Shown: piece after piece, positions 8,399 through 18,235 of the stretch
How the letters are laid out: each line of letters opens with the position of its first letter
Numbering within the stretch: position 1 is the stretch's first letter
Assembly: GCF_003046625.1 (NCBI RefSeq)
Contig: NZ_QAAD01000004.1
Span: 186,001-250,000, forward strand
Reading direction: 5' to 3'
Length of the DNA stretch: 64,000 nucleotides
From: Mangrovibacterium marinum
GTDB taxonomy: Bacteria > Bacteroidota > Bacteroidia > Bacteroidales > Prolixibacteraceae
Translations under genes and position numbers: made by a program
Notes under the pieces: generated by a model
Seen by the model: the letters and a program-made list of their open reading frames with translations, nothing else
Databases searched by the model: none
What the model was told of the DNA's origin: nothing

Positions 8399-9388
8399 AT
8401 GAAGACGACCGAGAGAATTGAACAACTAATTGCCTCGTATTTGAACGGGGAGTTATCGCAGGAGGAGAGAACTGAACTCATGAATTGGGTTCGGACAGAT
8501 CCGTCCAACAAAGCACTTTTTTACGACATCAAAGACATTTGGGACAGCGCCAGACCGGCTTCTGTTGATGTCAACCAACAGTTAATTCATTTTTACAAAA
8601 CACAAGCTCAGAAGAAAAAGAAAAGGGTTTTGCCCGTTTGGACCAATGTTGCTGCTGCGGTCGCTATTTTGCTTATTGGATTGTTTGCTGCCCAGTTTAT
8701 TCCGTTTTTCCAAACGGAGAATCGAAGTATGGTCGAGTCTTTTCAGGTGCCCATGGGATCGCATTCTCAGGTTGTACTCGCTGATGGCACAAGGGTAAAT
8801 CTGAACTCCAACAGCAGCCTCCGGTTAGATCCGGATTTTTCGACGACAAACCGGAAAGTAAGCCTGGAAGGAGAAGCCTATTTTGAGGTAAAATCTGACA
8901 AGTCAAATCCTTTCGAAGTCCGTACGCATAAATTCAATATTGTTGTTACGGGAACGAAATTCAATGTTAACTCGCATCGTGAAGATAGAGACATTGGTGC
9001 GACCTTGGCGGAGGGGAGGATTCAACTTGAAGCCCGTAATATGAAAACGATCGTATTAAAACCTGGACAAAAGATCACCTTTAATCAACAAACGATGAAA
9101 GCTGTTTTGAGTGAAGCAGATGTTGCATCGGATATTGCCTGGGTAGAAGGGGAATTGAATTTCAGAGATATACCATTCCCCGATTTAATCCGCCGGTTAG
9201 AACGGTGGTACGATGTTAAATTGGAATACGACGGTCCAGATTTCGACTCCATGACCTACACGGGCCACTTCAAAAATCAGGAAACAATATGGCAGGTGCT
9301 GGATGCCCTGAAACTGACTACCTCTATTGATTATACAAAAGTAAATTTACGGGAATTTAAACTCTACCTAAAGTCAAATAGTATGTAA
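8399..9388 (+). CDS. FecR-family anti-sigma factor
   Basis: A 329-residue protein with a cytoplasmic N-terminal segment (about residues 1-80, ending in a KKKKR stop-transfer cluster), one transmembrane helix (NVAAAVAILLIGLFAAQFI) and a periplasmic FecR domain beginning near GSHSQVVLADGTRVNLNS and continuing through GEAYFEVKSDKSNPFEVRT. The C-terminal DUF4974-like part (FRDIPFPDLIRRLERWYDVK) is typical of Bacteroidota FecR proteins. It would hold the upstream ECF sigma factor inactive until it contacts the STN domain of the downstream SusC. It is spaced 76 bp after the sigma gene and co-oriented with it. Confidence 0.92.
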   Translation: MKTTERIEQLIASYLNGELSQEERTELMNWVRTDPSNKALFYDIKDIWDSARPASVDVNQQLIHFYKTQAQKKKKRVLPVWTNVAAAVAILLIGLFAAQFIPFFQTENRSMVESFQVPMGSHSQVVLADGTRVNLNSNSSLRLDPDFSTTNRKVSLEGEAYFEVKSDKSNPFEVRTHKFNIVVTGTKFNVNSHREDRDIGATLAEGRIQLEARNMKTIVLKPGQKITFNQQTMKAVLSEADVASDIAWVEGELNFRDIPFPDLIRRLERWYDVKLEYDGPDFDSMTYTGHFKNQETIWQVLDALKLTTSIDYTKVNLREFKLYLKSNSM

Positions 9389-9464
9389 AATAGAAAAGGC
9401 GGTTTGTCGCCACAACATCCCGCCTTTAACAATCAATAATTAATTGTCTAAACGTCTCAAAAGT

Positions 9465-12400
9465 ATGAAAAAAAATCGTAACGGGAGGGATTATGCCCTA
9501 TGGGTAGATCTTCCCAAAATCTTTCGAATTATGAAATTATTTTCTTTGTTCATGTTGGCCTGTATGTTGCACGTTTCCGCTGCGACAAAAGCTCAAAATA
9601 CCAAGCTTAACATTGCAGGTAAAAATTTGACGATTGAACAAGTGATGAGCCGGATTGAAGACCAGTCTGAGTACTCTTTCTTCTATAATGCAAAGGAAGT
9701 TGACCTTTCAAAGTTTGTCAACATTGATTTCAAAGATCAGGCAATTGATGAAGTGTTGGAAGAATTACTTGCAGGTACGGGATTAACCTATACCATAAAC
9801 AACAAGTTGGTTATTATTCATCAGGAGGAGGACACTAAACAGGCAAAGATGAGCCAGCAGGGCGAAGTTACAGTTACCGGTACTGTTTCCGACGATACCG
9901 GATTTGAGCTTCCGGGAGTGACCGTACTTGAAAAAGGTACAACGAACGGTACTATTACCGATGGTACCGGAAAGTATACGCTGAAAGTTAAAAGTGACGC
10001 AGTTTTACAATTTTCATTTATCGGGATGAAATCGCAGGAAGTTGCCGTTGCCGGTCAGACCGTTATCAATGTAAAACTGGCGGAAGAAACAATCGGATTG
10101 GAAGAAGTTGTGGCTATTGGTTATGGTGTTCAAAAGAAGAGCGACCTGACAGGGGCATCCAGTCGATTGACGACAGAAGAGATGAACAAAGCAACTGCGT
10201 CATCGCCTGTAGAAATGATGCAGGGACGGGTTTCCGGTGTTAACATCACCCAAAACAGTGGTGAGCCGGGCACCGGTATGTCAGTGCGTATTCGCGGTTC
10301 AAACTCCATTCGTTCCGGGCAGGAGCCTCTGTATGTAATAGATGGTGTTCCACTGGATAATACGAACCTTACACCGGAAGGTGGCGGTACTGCGGGTTAT
10401 GGTGGTGGCTCCAATAAAAACCCGTTGAGTTTCATAAACCCTGACGACATTGAAACAATTGATATTTTGAAGGATGCTTCTTCAACGGCTATTTATGGTT
10501 CCCGGGGGGCAAACGGAGTTGTTTTGATTACGACAAAAAAAGGTAAAGCAGGGAAAGGAACAATTTCCTACGATGGCTATGTTGGTATTTCTCAAATACG
10601 TGAAAAACTCGATTTGTTATCAGCAAGTGACTTTCGGTCGTACACGAAGCCTGATGGTTCGAAACTATTGGATTTAGGCGCTTCAAACGATTGGCAGGAT
10701 GAAATTTACCAATCGGCAATATCTCAAAGTCACAATATTTCAATGGGCGGTGGAAGCGAAAAGTTCACTTACCAGGCAGCCATTGGTTATTTGGACCAGG
10801 AAGGGATTGTCAAATCAACTGATATGTCAAAAATAAACGGTAGCGTGAAAGTGACCCATAAGGCATTCGACGATAAAGTCAAGATTAACGCCGGTCTTAT
10901 CGCTTCGCACATAGAAGACACGCGGGCTCCGATTACCGAAGCCGCCGGTTCGGGATTTGAAGGGGACCTTATTTTGTCGGCTCTCAAACTCAATCCAACT
11001 TTCCCAATTAAGAATGAAGATGGTACCTATTACCAGCATTCCGTTTCTACACGTAACCCGGTGGCTATGTTAAACCTGGTAGATGATGTTACGCAAACCG
11101 ATCGCATTTTGGCCAATTTATCAGTTGACGTGCAATTAGCCAAAAACTTAAATTATAAGCTGAACCTGGGGGTTGACCGAACTGTCGCCGAAAGACGGGT
11201 AAATCAATTCGCTGGATTAAGCTACCTCCCCAACAAAGGTGAAGCCGATATTAATTCCATATCGGCCTCCAACAGGCTGATGGAGAACTATATTACCTAC
11301 CTTAAAGACATTGGCGATGACCATTCTTTTAATTTCCTTTTGGGTCATGCTTACCAATCATTTAAAGGGACCACTTCTGCAATGAACGTTGACGGCTTTG
11401 AAGTGGCAGACATCAAGTACACAGATAACCTGGGCTATGGGAATTCCAGCGCCGCCGAAGTTAAATCTTCTGCTTACGAGCGTGAGCTACAGTCATTCTT
11501 CGGACGTATCAATTACTCTTACAAAGACAAATACCTGCTAACTTTTACCGGTCGTGCGGACGGTTCGTCCAAATTTGGTAAAAACAACAAGTATGGTTTC
11601 TTCCCGTCGGCGGCCTTTGCATGGAGAGTAATGCAGGAAGATTTTATGCAGAATACCGGTGCGCTCAGCAACCTGAAATTACGTTTGGGCTGGGGGTTAA
11701 CCGGTAACCAGGAAATACCGGACAAGATTTCGAAACTTTCGGTGGGAACCGAAGCGAACGCCAACTGGTTTGTTGACGGATCATTTCTGCCGGGTATTAC
11801 TTTCACCAGGACGCCGAACCCCGATATCAAATGGGAAACAACCACGCAAACAAATATTGGATTGGATTTTGGATTTTTCGAAAATCGGCTGTCAGGAACG
11901 ATTGACTATTTCAATAAAAAAACCAAGGATGTATTGTTGGAAATTCCGGCAAAGGCACCTGCCCCAACAGCAACGCAATGGTTGAATGTTCCGGATCTGG
12001 AGATTGTTAACGATGGTATTGAGCTGGGATTGAACGGAGTCGTGATGAGCAAAAAAGATTTTACCTGGGACATGGGAGTGAATTTGGCCTACATTAAAAA
12101 TGAGGTTAAAAATCTCCCGGTGAAGTTAATACAAACCGGCGCCGCAGCAGGCCCGGGATTAACCGACGTACGGGTACAGATTATTACGTCAGGACAGCCG
12201 GTTGGTACTTTTTACGGTCGGGTTTTCCAGGGATTTGATGCAAATGGATTTAGCGTCTATAAACAAGTTGCCAATTCAGATGGTACAACAAGTGATGCAT
12301 TTGAATACCTGGGGAGTGCATTACCCGATTTAACCTATAGTTTGAGTTCAAAGTGGCAATATAAAAACTTTGATGTCAGCATGTTTTGGAATGGTTCTCA

Positions 12401-12791
12401 GGGAAATAAAGTTTATAATAATACGGCAAATGCAATCTTTACCAAGGCATCTCTCAATGGTGGAGGTAATGTAACCCGGGATGTTTTGACATCCAAAGAA
12501 AGCCCTTCCAATTCGAATCCATTTTCATCCCGCTTTGTTGAAGACGGCTCATTTTTGAGACTTGCGAATGTGACGATTGGTTACACCTTTAACACCAAAT
12601 CAATCGAGTGGTTGGGTAAAGCCAGGGTGTATGTAACCGGGAACAACTTGTTGCTTATTACTGATTATTCAGGCTACGACCCGGAAATTAACTCGGATGC
12701 CAACGTTTCCGGTGTTCCTTCATTGGGGATAGACTTCACTAGCTACCCTAAGCCAACCACATTTACTTTCGGTGTTAACCTGCAGTTTTAA
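9465..12791 (+). CDS. SusC/RagA-type TonB-dependent outer-membrane transporter with STN domain
   Basis: An 1108-residue protein. The ATG at 9465 is preferred to an upstream TTG at 9444. After a long N-region and signal segment (MKLFSLFMLACMLHVSAATK) come an STN domain (about residues 45-115, KNLTIEQVMSRIEDQSEYSF), a carboxypeptidase-regulatory-like domain (VTVTGTVSDDTGFELPGVTV), the TonB box/plug (GYGVQKKSDLTGASS, PLYVIDGVPLDN, DASSTAIYGSRGANGVVLIT) and a beta-barrel ending in FTFGVNLQF with the terminal aromatic residue. It imports an oligosaccharide in partnership with the SusD at 12810. The STN domain matches the ECF/FecR pair upstream, through which it probably reports ligand uptake. Confidence 0.95.
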   Translation: MKKNRNGRDYALWVDLPKIFRIMKLFSLFMLACMLHVSAATKAQNTKLNIAGKNLTIEQVMSRIEDQSEYSFFYNAKEVDLSKFVNIDFKDQAIDEVLEELLAGTGLTYTINNKLVIIHQEEDTKQAKMSQQGEVTVTGTVSDDTGFELPGVTVLEKGTTNGTITDGTGKYTLKVKSDAVLQFSFIGMKSQEVAVAGQTVINVKLAEETIGLEEVVAIGYGVQKKSDLTGASSRLTTEEMNKATASSPVEMMQGRVSGVNITQNSGEPGTGMSVRIRGSNSIRSGQEPLYVIDGVPLDNTNLTPEGGGTAGYGGGSNKNPLSFINPDDIETIDILKDASSTAIYGSRGANGVVLITTKKGKAGKGTISYDGYVGISQIREKLDLLSASDFRSYTKPDGSKLLDLGASNDWQDEIYQSAISQSHNISMGGGSEKFTYQAAIGYLDQEGIVKSTDMSKINGSVKVTHKAFDDKVKINAGLIASHIEDTRAPITEAAGSGFEGDLILSALKLNPTFPIKNEDGTYYQHSVSTRNPVAMLNLVDDVTQTDRILANLSVDVQLAKNLNYKLNLGVDRTVAERRVNQFAGLSYLPNKGEADINSISASNRLMENYITYLKDIGDDHSFNFLLGHAYQSFKGTTSAMNVDGFEVADIKYTDNLGYGNSSAAEVKSSAYERELQSFFGRINYSYKDKYLLTFTGRADGSSKFGKNNKYGFFPSAAFAWRVMQEDFMQNTGALSNLKLRLGWGLTGNQEIPDKISKLSVGTEANANWFVDGSFLPGITFTRTPNPDIKWETTTQTNIGLDFGFFENRLSGTIDYFNKKTKDVLLEIPAKAPAPTATQWLNVPDLEIVNDGIELGLNGVVMSKKDFTWDMGVNLAYIKNEVKNLPVKLIQTGAAAGPGLTDVRVQIITSGQPVGTFYGRVFQGFDANGFSVYKQVANSDGTTSDAFEYLGSALPDLTYSLSSKWQYKNFDVSMFWNGSQGNKVYNNTANAIFTKASLNGGGNVTRDVLTSKESPSNSNPFSSRFVEDGSFLRLANVTIGYTFNTKSIEWLGKARVYVTGNNLLLITDYSGYDPEINSDANVSGVPSLGIDFTSYPKPTTFTFGVNLQF

Positions 12792-12809
12792 TTTTTAAAT
12801 ACAATTGAA

Positions 12810-14354
12810 ATGAAATCATATAAAATCATATTATTCAGCGCAGTTTTAGCCTTGTTGGGGACAGTGGGGTGTACTGATCTGGAAGAAAACATTCTGGACG
12901 AACAATTAGGGGCCAATCTGGTTAATGATCCGACGAACGTGCAATCATTGATCAATCCCCCATATGCCAGCCTAAGACGTACAATTGAATGGAGCAAATA
13001 TTGGGGATTACAGGAAGTGACCAGCGATGAAGTGATTATTCCGACCCGAGGAACAGACTGGGACGACAATGGTGCCTGGCGACAATTGCACCTGCAGACC
13101 TGGGATTCAGACCATATTCGTTTTAAACAGGTTTGGGAGTTTCTGACCCAAGGTATTTCCCGTTCGAATACAGCTATCAATTACATTGCAAAATTCCCGT
13201 CAAGTGAAACGAACACTTTGTATATTAATGAAGCCCGTTTCCTGCGTGCCTACTACATGTACCTGATCAACGATCTTTTCGGACAAGTTCCTTATCGGAG
13301 CGCCAGCGAACAGGATTTCTCTGTCTCTCCGGTTGTGCTGGACCGCAAAGCGGCTTGCGATACGATTATTAGCGAGTTGACAGCGATTATGCCGAGTTTG
13401 AAAACGAAAGCAGAAGTTGGATCCACCCGGGCAACTGTTGGTGCTGCCGAAGCTTTACTGGCCAAAGTGTATTTGAACTATGAAACATACACCGGCGAAG
13501 CCAAATGGACGGAAGCCATTCAATATTGCGATATGCTGATCGGTGATGCAGATTATGCTGTGGCCAACGATTACTGGACAATGTTTCAATGGGACGTTGC
13601 AGAGCATCAGGAGTTTATTTTGAGAGTGCCGATGGATGATAATGTGGACTATGGCAACGATATCCAATGGACGAACTTTGCACTGCACTACAGCCAGGTC
13701 TTTGGTAATTTCACCAGTTTATGGAATGGTCCTTCAACAACTTCCACTTTCTTTAATACCTGGGATATGGAAAACGATGCTCGTTTTTACGATGCCCGCA
13801 TTATGAGCGAAACCGGTTTTAACCAGGGATTTTTAGTGGGACAACAGTACGGAATTGATGGAACAGCTTTGGAACAACGTAACGGTGAACCGCTGATTTT
13901 CGTTCCGGAAATCAATTTGGCCAGTTCTCCTGAAAATGCCGGGATTCGTGTCATCAAATTTGCTCCGAATCCCAACACGGTGGATCAGTTCCGTTCGCCC
14001 AACGACGTTCCAATTATGCGTATTTCTGATATTTACCTGATTCGTGCTGAAGCGAAAATGCGTAATGGTGACGAACCGGGAGCGCGAGCTGATGTGAACT
14101 ATATCCGATCGAAAAGAAGTGCGTCGGGTAAAACTCTTCCGCAATTAACAAGCGTTACGCTGGATGATATTCTGAAGGAGCGTGGCTATGAATTGTATTG
14201 GGAGGGAATGCGTCGTCAGGATTTGGTACGCTTTGGAAAGTTCACCGAAGCCTGGCAGGAAAAACCGGCAACGACCGCCACTAGGAACATCTTCCCGGTT
14301 CCGACTTCCGCAGCCGATGTAAATGAAAATCTCGACCCTAACCTGGGCAGCTAA
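12810..14354 (+). CDS. SusD/RagB-type surface glycan-binding lipoprotein
   Basis: A 514-residue protein that starts 18 bp after the SusC stop. Lipoprotein signal ALLGTVGCTDLEEN places it on the outer membrane. SusD family features are the TPR-like helices (NEARFLRAYYMYLINDLFGQ, then RATVGAAEALLAKVYL) and the C-terminal RxxDLVRFGKF and NIFPVPTSA patterns (RRQDLVRFGKF, RNIFPVP). It captures the sugar and caps the SusC barrel. Substrate is suggested only by the neighbouring trehalase, GH31 and GH13 genes: alpha-linked glucose di- or oligosaccharides. Confidence 0.95.
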   Translation: MKSYKIILFSAVLALLGTVGCTDLEENILDEQLGANLVNDPTNVQSLINPPYASLRRTIEWSKYWGLQEVTSDEVIIPTRGTDWDDNGAWRQLHLQTWDSDHIRFKQVWEFLTQGISRSNTAINYIAKFPSSETNTLYINEARFLRAYYMYLINDLFGQVPYRSASEQDFSVSPVVLDRKAACDTIISELTAIMPSLKTKAEVGSTRATVGAAEALLAKVYLNYETYTGEAKWTEAIQYCDMLIGDADYAVANDYWTMFQWDVAEHQEFILRVPMDDNVDYGNDIQWTNFALHYSQVFGNFTSLWNGPSTTSTFFNTWDMENDARFYDARIMSETGFNQGFLVGQQYGIDGTALEQRNGEPLIFVPEINLASSPENAGIRVIKFAPNPNTVDQFRSPNDVPIMRISDIYLIRAEAKMRNGDEPGARADVNYIRSKRSASGKTLPQLTSVTLDDILKERGYELYWEGMRRQDLVRFGKFTEAWQEKPATTATRNIFPVPTSAADVNENLDPNLGS

Positions 14355-14370
14355 ACCTGTTATAATTATT

Positions 14371-14404
14371 GTGGCCGTCGAAATTCGGCGGCCACTTTCT
14401 TTTA
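14371..14404 (+). terminator. Probable intrinsic terminator after susD
   Basis: Near-perfect stem GTGGCCGTCGA / TCGGCGGCCAC (one G-T wobble) with a 3-nt loop, followed by TTTCTTTT. It lies between the transport genes and the enzyme genes, so it may reduce read-through into the trehalase gene. Confidence 0.65.
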
Positions 14405-14470
14405 AGTATTGTATGTAGAAGTTCGCTCGCCTGAACAGTTGGGAGGGCCGTCGGTTATTGCCAATAAACA

Positions 14471-16024
14471 ATGATTGCCGAAAATAAAAAACAAAGAATG
14501 ATGATTCACAAATTCAGATTAATTGCACTACTGGTTTTGACGACTTTTTTCTGCGGAAACCTCCAGGCCCAGGTTGATCCTCCGCGGCAGTATCCGCAGT
14601 TGTTTAAAGGCGTGCAGCTTCAACATGTATTTAAAGATCAAAAGACATTTGTGGATTGCAATCCGAAGGTTGATCCTCTTTTGCTGGACGAGCTATATCG
14701 GGAACAGAAAGCAAAGCCAGGATTTATATTAAAAGATTTTGTTGGTGAGTATTTCGATACGATTCAAAGCGATACGACTGCCATGTTGCATCATCTTCAT
14801 TTTTTGTGGAACGAGCTGACACGTCAGCCGGATCAGAAACAAGAGTACTCCACTCTTTTGCCGCTCCCAAATCCGTACATTATTCCCGGAGGTCGTTTCA
14901 AGGAAATCTATTACTGGGACAGCTATTTCACCATGCTGGGCTTACAGGTTGACGGCAAAACCGACATGATCCGGAATATGGTGGATAACTTTGCGTATTT
15001 GATTGATACGTATGGTCACATTCCAAATGGAAACAGGAGTTATTACCTGAGTCGCTCGCAGCCGCCTTTTTTTGCATTGATGGTTGAGTTGTTAGCAAAT
15101 GCAAACCACGACGACGGCGTCTATCTTCATTACCTGGATGCCATGGAGAATGAATACGACTACTGGATGTCGGGAGAAAAGCTCGTGCATCTGGGAGAAG
15201 GGGTGAAACTCAATCGCTATTGGGATCAGGAAAACACGCCGCGACCGGAGTCTTATTGGCACGACGCTGAGTTGCTGGAACCCTCTGGGAGGGATTCTTC
15301 GCTCTTTCGGGATTTGAGATCAGCAGCTGAGTCCGGCTGGGATTTTTCAACCCGCTGGTTCAAAGACAGGCAAGACCTGAAGACGATTCAAACCACACAA
15401 TTAATTCCCGTCGATTTAAACTGCTTGCTTTATGAGGTTGAAACGATTTTGGCAAAAGCATACAAATTAAAAGGTGATGAGCAAATGGCTGCTTCCTATT
15501 CCGGGATGGCTCAGAATCGAAAAAATGCGATTCTGAAATATTGCTGGAATGATCAGCTTGGTTTCTTCACCGATTATAATCTCTCAACCAAACAATGTAC
15601 TTCTCAACCAACTTTAGCCGGATTGTTTCCGCTATTCGCTCGAATTGCTTCCGCCGAACAAGCCCAAAAGGTGATCGCTAAAGTTGAATCTGAATTTCTG
15701 AAAGCCGGGGGCTTGGTTACCACTTTGGTTGAAAATCCTGGACAGCAGTGGGATTATCCCAATGGCTGGGCGCCGCTGCAATGGGTCGGCTATGTCGCGT
15801 TTAAAAATTACGGAAAAACGGAACTGGCACATGAACTTGCTAATCGATGGATTCAGCTCAATGCGAAAGTCTATTTTGAAACCGGGAAGATGAAGGAAAA
15901 GTACGATGTGGTTGATCCGGATCGTCCCGGAGGAGGAGGCGAGTACGAAGGGCAGGATGGTTTTGGCTGGACGAACGGTGTTTTCCTGAAAATGTGGGAT
16001 GAGCTTCATGCCGAAAAAATGTAA
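14471..16024 (+). CDS. GH37 alpha,alpha-trehalase, exported
   Basis: A 517-residue enzyme that splits trehalose into two glucoses. Both PROSITE-type trehalase signatures are present: PGGRFKEIYYWDSYF near residue 139 and QWDYPNGWAPLQ near residue 425. Also visible are the RSQPPFFALMV segment and the terminal GGGEYEGQDGFGWTNGV glycine-rich loop. A signal peptide (MIHKFRLIALLVLTTFFCG then NLQAQ) points to periplasmic action; the ATG at 14498 would give a shorter, more usual signal peptide than 14471. Length is normal. Its position after the SusCD pair and before the GH31 and GH13 genes makes trehalose or trehalose-ended sugars a plausible target of the locus. Confidence 0.93.
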   Translation: MIAENKKQRMMIHKFRLIALLVLTTFFCGNLQAQVDPPRQYPQLFKGVQLQHVFKDQKTFVDCNPKVDPLLLDELYREQKAKPGFILKDFVGEYFDTIQSDTTAMLHHLHFLWNELTRQPDQKQEYSTLLPLPNPYIIPGGRFKEIYYWDSYFTMLGLQVDGKTDMIRNMVDNFAYLIDTYGHIPNGNRSYYLSRSQPPFFALMVELLANANHDDGVYLHYLDAMENEYDYWMSGEKLVHLGEGVKLNRYWDQENTPRPESYWHDAELLEPSGRDSSLFRDLRSAAESGWDFSTRWFKDRQDLKTIQTTQLIPVDLNCLLYEVETILAKAYKLKGDEQMAASYSGMAQNRKNAILKYCWNDQLGFFTDYNLSTKQCTSQPTLAGLFPLFARIASAEQAQKVIAKVESEFLKAGGLVTTLVENPGQQWDYPNGWAPLQWVGYVAFKNYGKTELAHELANRWIQLNAKVYFETGKMKEKYDVVDPDRPGGGGEYEGQDGFGWTNGVFLKMWDELHAEKM

Positions 16025-16045
16025 AAACTATTATAGAACTATACC

Positions 16046-18202
16046 ATGAGAACAAACCGAATTAAAGAATTTAGCTTCGCCATCTCAATCATACTGAGTC
16101 TTATCTTGGTAGTTTCCTGCGGCGAAACGAAGAGACAGGCACAAATCGGGGATGGAATCGCCATTTATTACCCTGGGAATTTTATACCGGAACGCGTATT
16201 GCCCTCAATGGCTCTGCTGGAAGAGCCCGTGGAAAAGGGGAGCGTTTCTTCAGGAATGAAAATCAAACCTGAATTTTACCAGGAGAATGGTAAAAATTGT
16301 GCCCGGATTGCCGTTGACGAGGGAACAGATTTATATGGAACCGGAGAAGTTGCCGGAGACCTGAATAGAACGGGCAAAGAAGTGACGTTGTGGAATACTG
16401 ACAATTATACTTATGCCAAAGACGAAGGCAAAAGACTTTACCAATCCCACCCTTGGATTTTGGGTGTTCGTAAGGATGGGACTTCCTTTGGCATCTTGGT
16501 TGACAATACCTGGAAACAGGAAATCAAACTCACCAACCCGATTGAAATTACTTCAGAAGGGCCAGCTAGCCGGATTATAGTGATTGAGAAAGAAACACCA
16601 CAAGCCGTGTTGGAAGCGTTGGGACAACTGACCGGAACAATGGAAATGCCGCCACTTTGGGCATTGGGCTACCAGCAATGCCGGTATTCCTATTTCCCCG
16701 ACAGCCGGGTGAAAGAAGTGGCAAGCGAGTTTCGCAAACGCAATATACCCTGTGATGTGATCTGGATGGATATTCATTACATGCAGGACTTTAAGATTTT
16801 CACCTTCGATTCCATTCGGTTTCCTAATCCGGCAGAGTTGAATGATTACCTGCACGGCATCGACTTTAAGTCGGTCTGGATGATTGATCCCGGTGCCAAA
16901 AAAGAGGAAGGTTATTTCGTGTACGACCAGGGGACGGACGGAAATTATTGGGTACAGGACAGCACCGGTAATGCTTTTGTTGGCTCTGTTTGGCCGGGCC
17001 CTTGTTCGTTCCCCGATTTTACCATGCCTGAAACACGCGCCTGGTGGGGCGGATTGTACAAAGATTTTATGGCGACGGGCATTGATGGTGTTTGGAATGA
17101 TATGAATGAACCGGCTGTTTTTGATGGCCCGGATAATACCATGCCGGAAAACAATTATCATCGCGGTGGAGGTGAACTGCCGGCTGATGTGCATGCCCGC
17201 TATCACGACGTTTACGGCATGTTGATGGTGAAGGCCAGTCGTGAAGGAATTTTGAAAACCAATCCCGACAAGCGACCGTTTGTGCTGTCGCGTTCCAATT
17301 ATTTGGGCGGCCAGCGTTATGCCGCAACCTGGACCGGCGACAATGCATCGACCTGGGAACAATTCAAAATGGCAACTCCGATGGTGCTTAACCTGGGGCT
17401 TTCCGGGCAGCCGTTCAGCGGCCCCGACATCGGCGGGTATAAAGGAGATCCGGACACCAGTTTATTGGCCAATTGGATGGCGGTTGGGGCTTTTTATCCG
17501 TTTAGCCGCAATCACACAGAGGTAAATGGAGCGAATCAGGAACCGTACGCCTATGGCGATGAGGTTGAGGAAATTTCCCGCATTGCGCTGGAGCGCCGCT
17601 ACCGACTGCTGCCTTATTTGTACACTTTGTTTCACGAAGCTTCAGAGACCGGGCTTCCGGTGATGCGCCCCGTTTTCTTCGCTGATGTGACCGATTTATC
17701 GCTTCGAAATGAAGATGAAGCTTTCTTGTGGGGAGGTGATTTGCTGATTGTTCCGAAGTGGGCCGAGAATCCTGCTTTGCCAAAAGGAACATGGACGAGT
17801 ATTTCACTTGTCGGGGAAGACACTCAAAATGATCCTGTTCAACCAGATCTGAAATTGCGTGGAGGCGCCATTATTCCTTTGGGAAAAGTTATTCAGTCGA
17901 CAGAAGACTATAGCACCGACTCGCTGACACTATTGGTTTGTTTGGACGAAGCCAAAAAAGCTGAAGGAGAACTATATAGCGACGCTGGTAACGGTTTCGA
18001 ATACCGAAACGGGCAATATGCCATCGATCAGTTTAAAGCTGGTGTATCCGGTGAAAATAAACTTGTTGTTAGCTGTTCAAAAGTTGACGGCGATTTGGTG
18101 GAAGAAGGTTGCTATTATCGGGTTGGCCTGGTAACCGAATCCGGAATCCAATATTCGGATTGGGACAATGATGGTGAGATCGAAATGCCTTTAGTTCCCT
18201 AA
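16046..18202 (+). CDS. GH31 alpha-glucosidase-like lipoprotein
   Basis: A 718-residue enzyme starting 21 bp after the trehalase. Lipoprotein signal: ISIILSLILVVSCGETK. The GH31 catalytic signature is GVWNDMNEP with nucleophile D352; preceding family motifs are WALGYQQCRYSYFPDSRVKE and CDVIWMDIHYMQDFKIFTFD. Later RPFVLSRSNYLGGQRYAATW and GDNASTWEQFK carry the acid/base region. Family members hydrolyse alpha-1,4 or alpha-1,6 glucosidic bonds; some act on alpha-xylosides. Here, between trehalase and GH13, an alpha-glucosidase role is likely. It is probably tethered to the membrane facing the periplasm or the surface. Confidence 0.93.
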   Translation: MRTNRIKEFSFAISIILSLILVVSCGETKRQAQIGDGIAIYYPGNFIPERVLPSMALLEEPVEKGSVSSGMKIKPEFYQENGKNCARIAVDEGTDLYGTGEVAGDLNRTGKEVTLWNTDNYTYAKDEGKRLYQSHPWILGVRKDGTSFGILVDNTWKQEIKLTNPIEITSEGPASRIIVIEKETPQAVLEALGQLTGTMEMPPLWALGYQQCRYSYFPDSRVKEVASEFRKRNIPCDVIWMDIHYMQDFKIFTFDSIRFPNPAELNDYLHGIDFKSVWMIDPGAKKEEGYFVYDQGTDGNYWVQDSTGNAFVGSVWPGPCSFPDFTMPETRAWWGGLYKDFMATGIDGVWNDMNEPAVFDGPDNTMPENNYHRGGGELPADVHARYHDVYGMLMVKASREGILKTNPDKRPFVLSRSNYLGGQRYAATWTGDNASTWEQFKMATPMVLNLGLSGQPFSGPDIGGYKGDPDTSLLANWMAVGAFYPFSRNHTEVNGANQEPYAYGDEVEEISRIALERRYRLLPYLYTLFHEASETGLPVMRPVFFADVTDLSLRNEDEAFLWGGDLLIVPKWAENPALPKGTWTSISLVGEDTQNDPVQPDLKLRGGAIIPLGKVIQSTEDYSTDSLTLLVCLDEAKKAEGELYSDAGNGFEYRNGQYAIDQFKAGVSGENKLVVSCSKVDGDLVEEGCYYRVGLVTESGIQYSDWDNDGEIEMPLVP

Positions 18203-18235
18203 AACTGATTAATCGAATTTAAACTGAAATAAAAA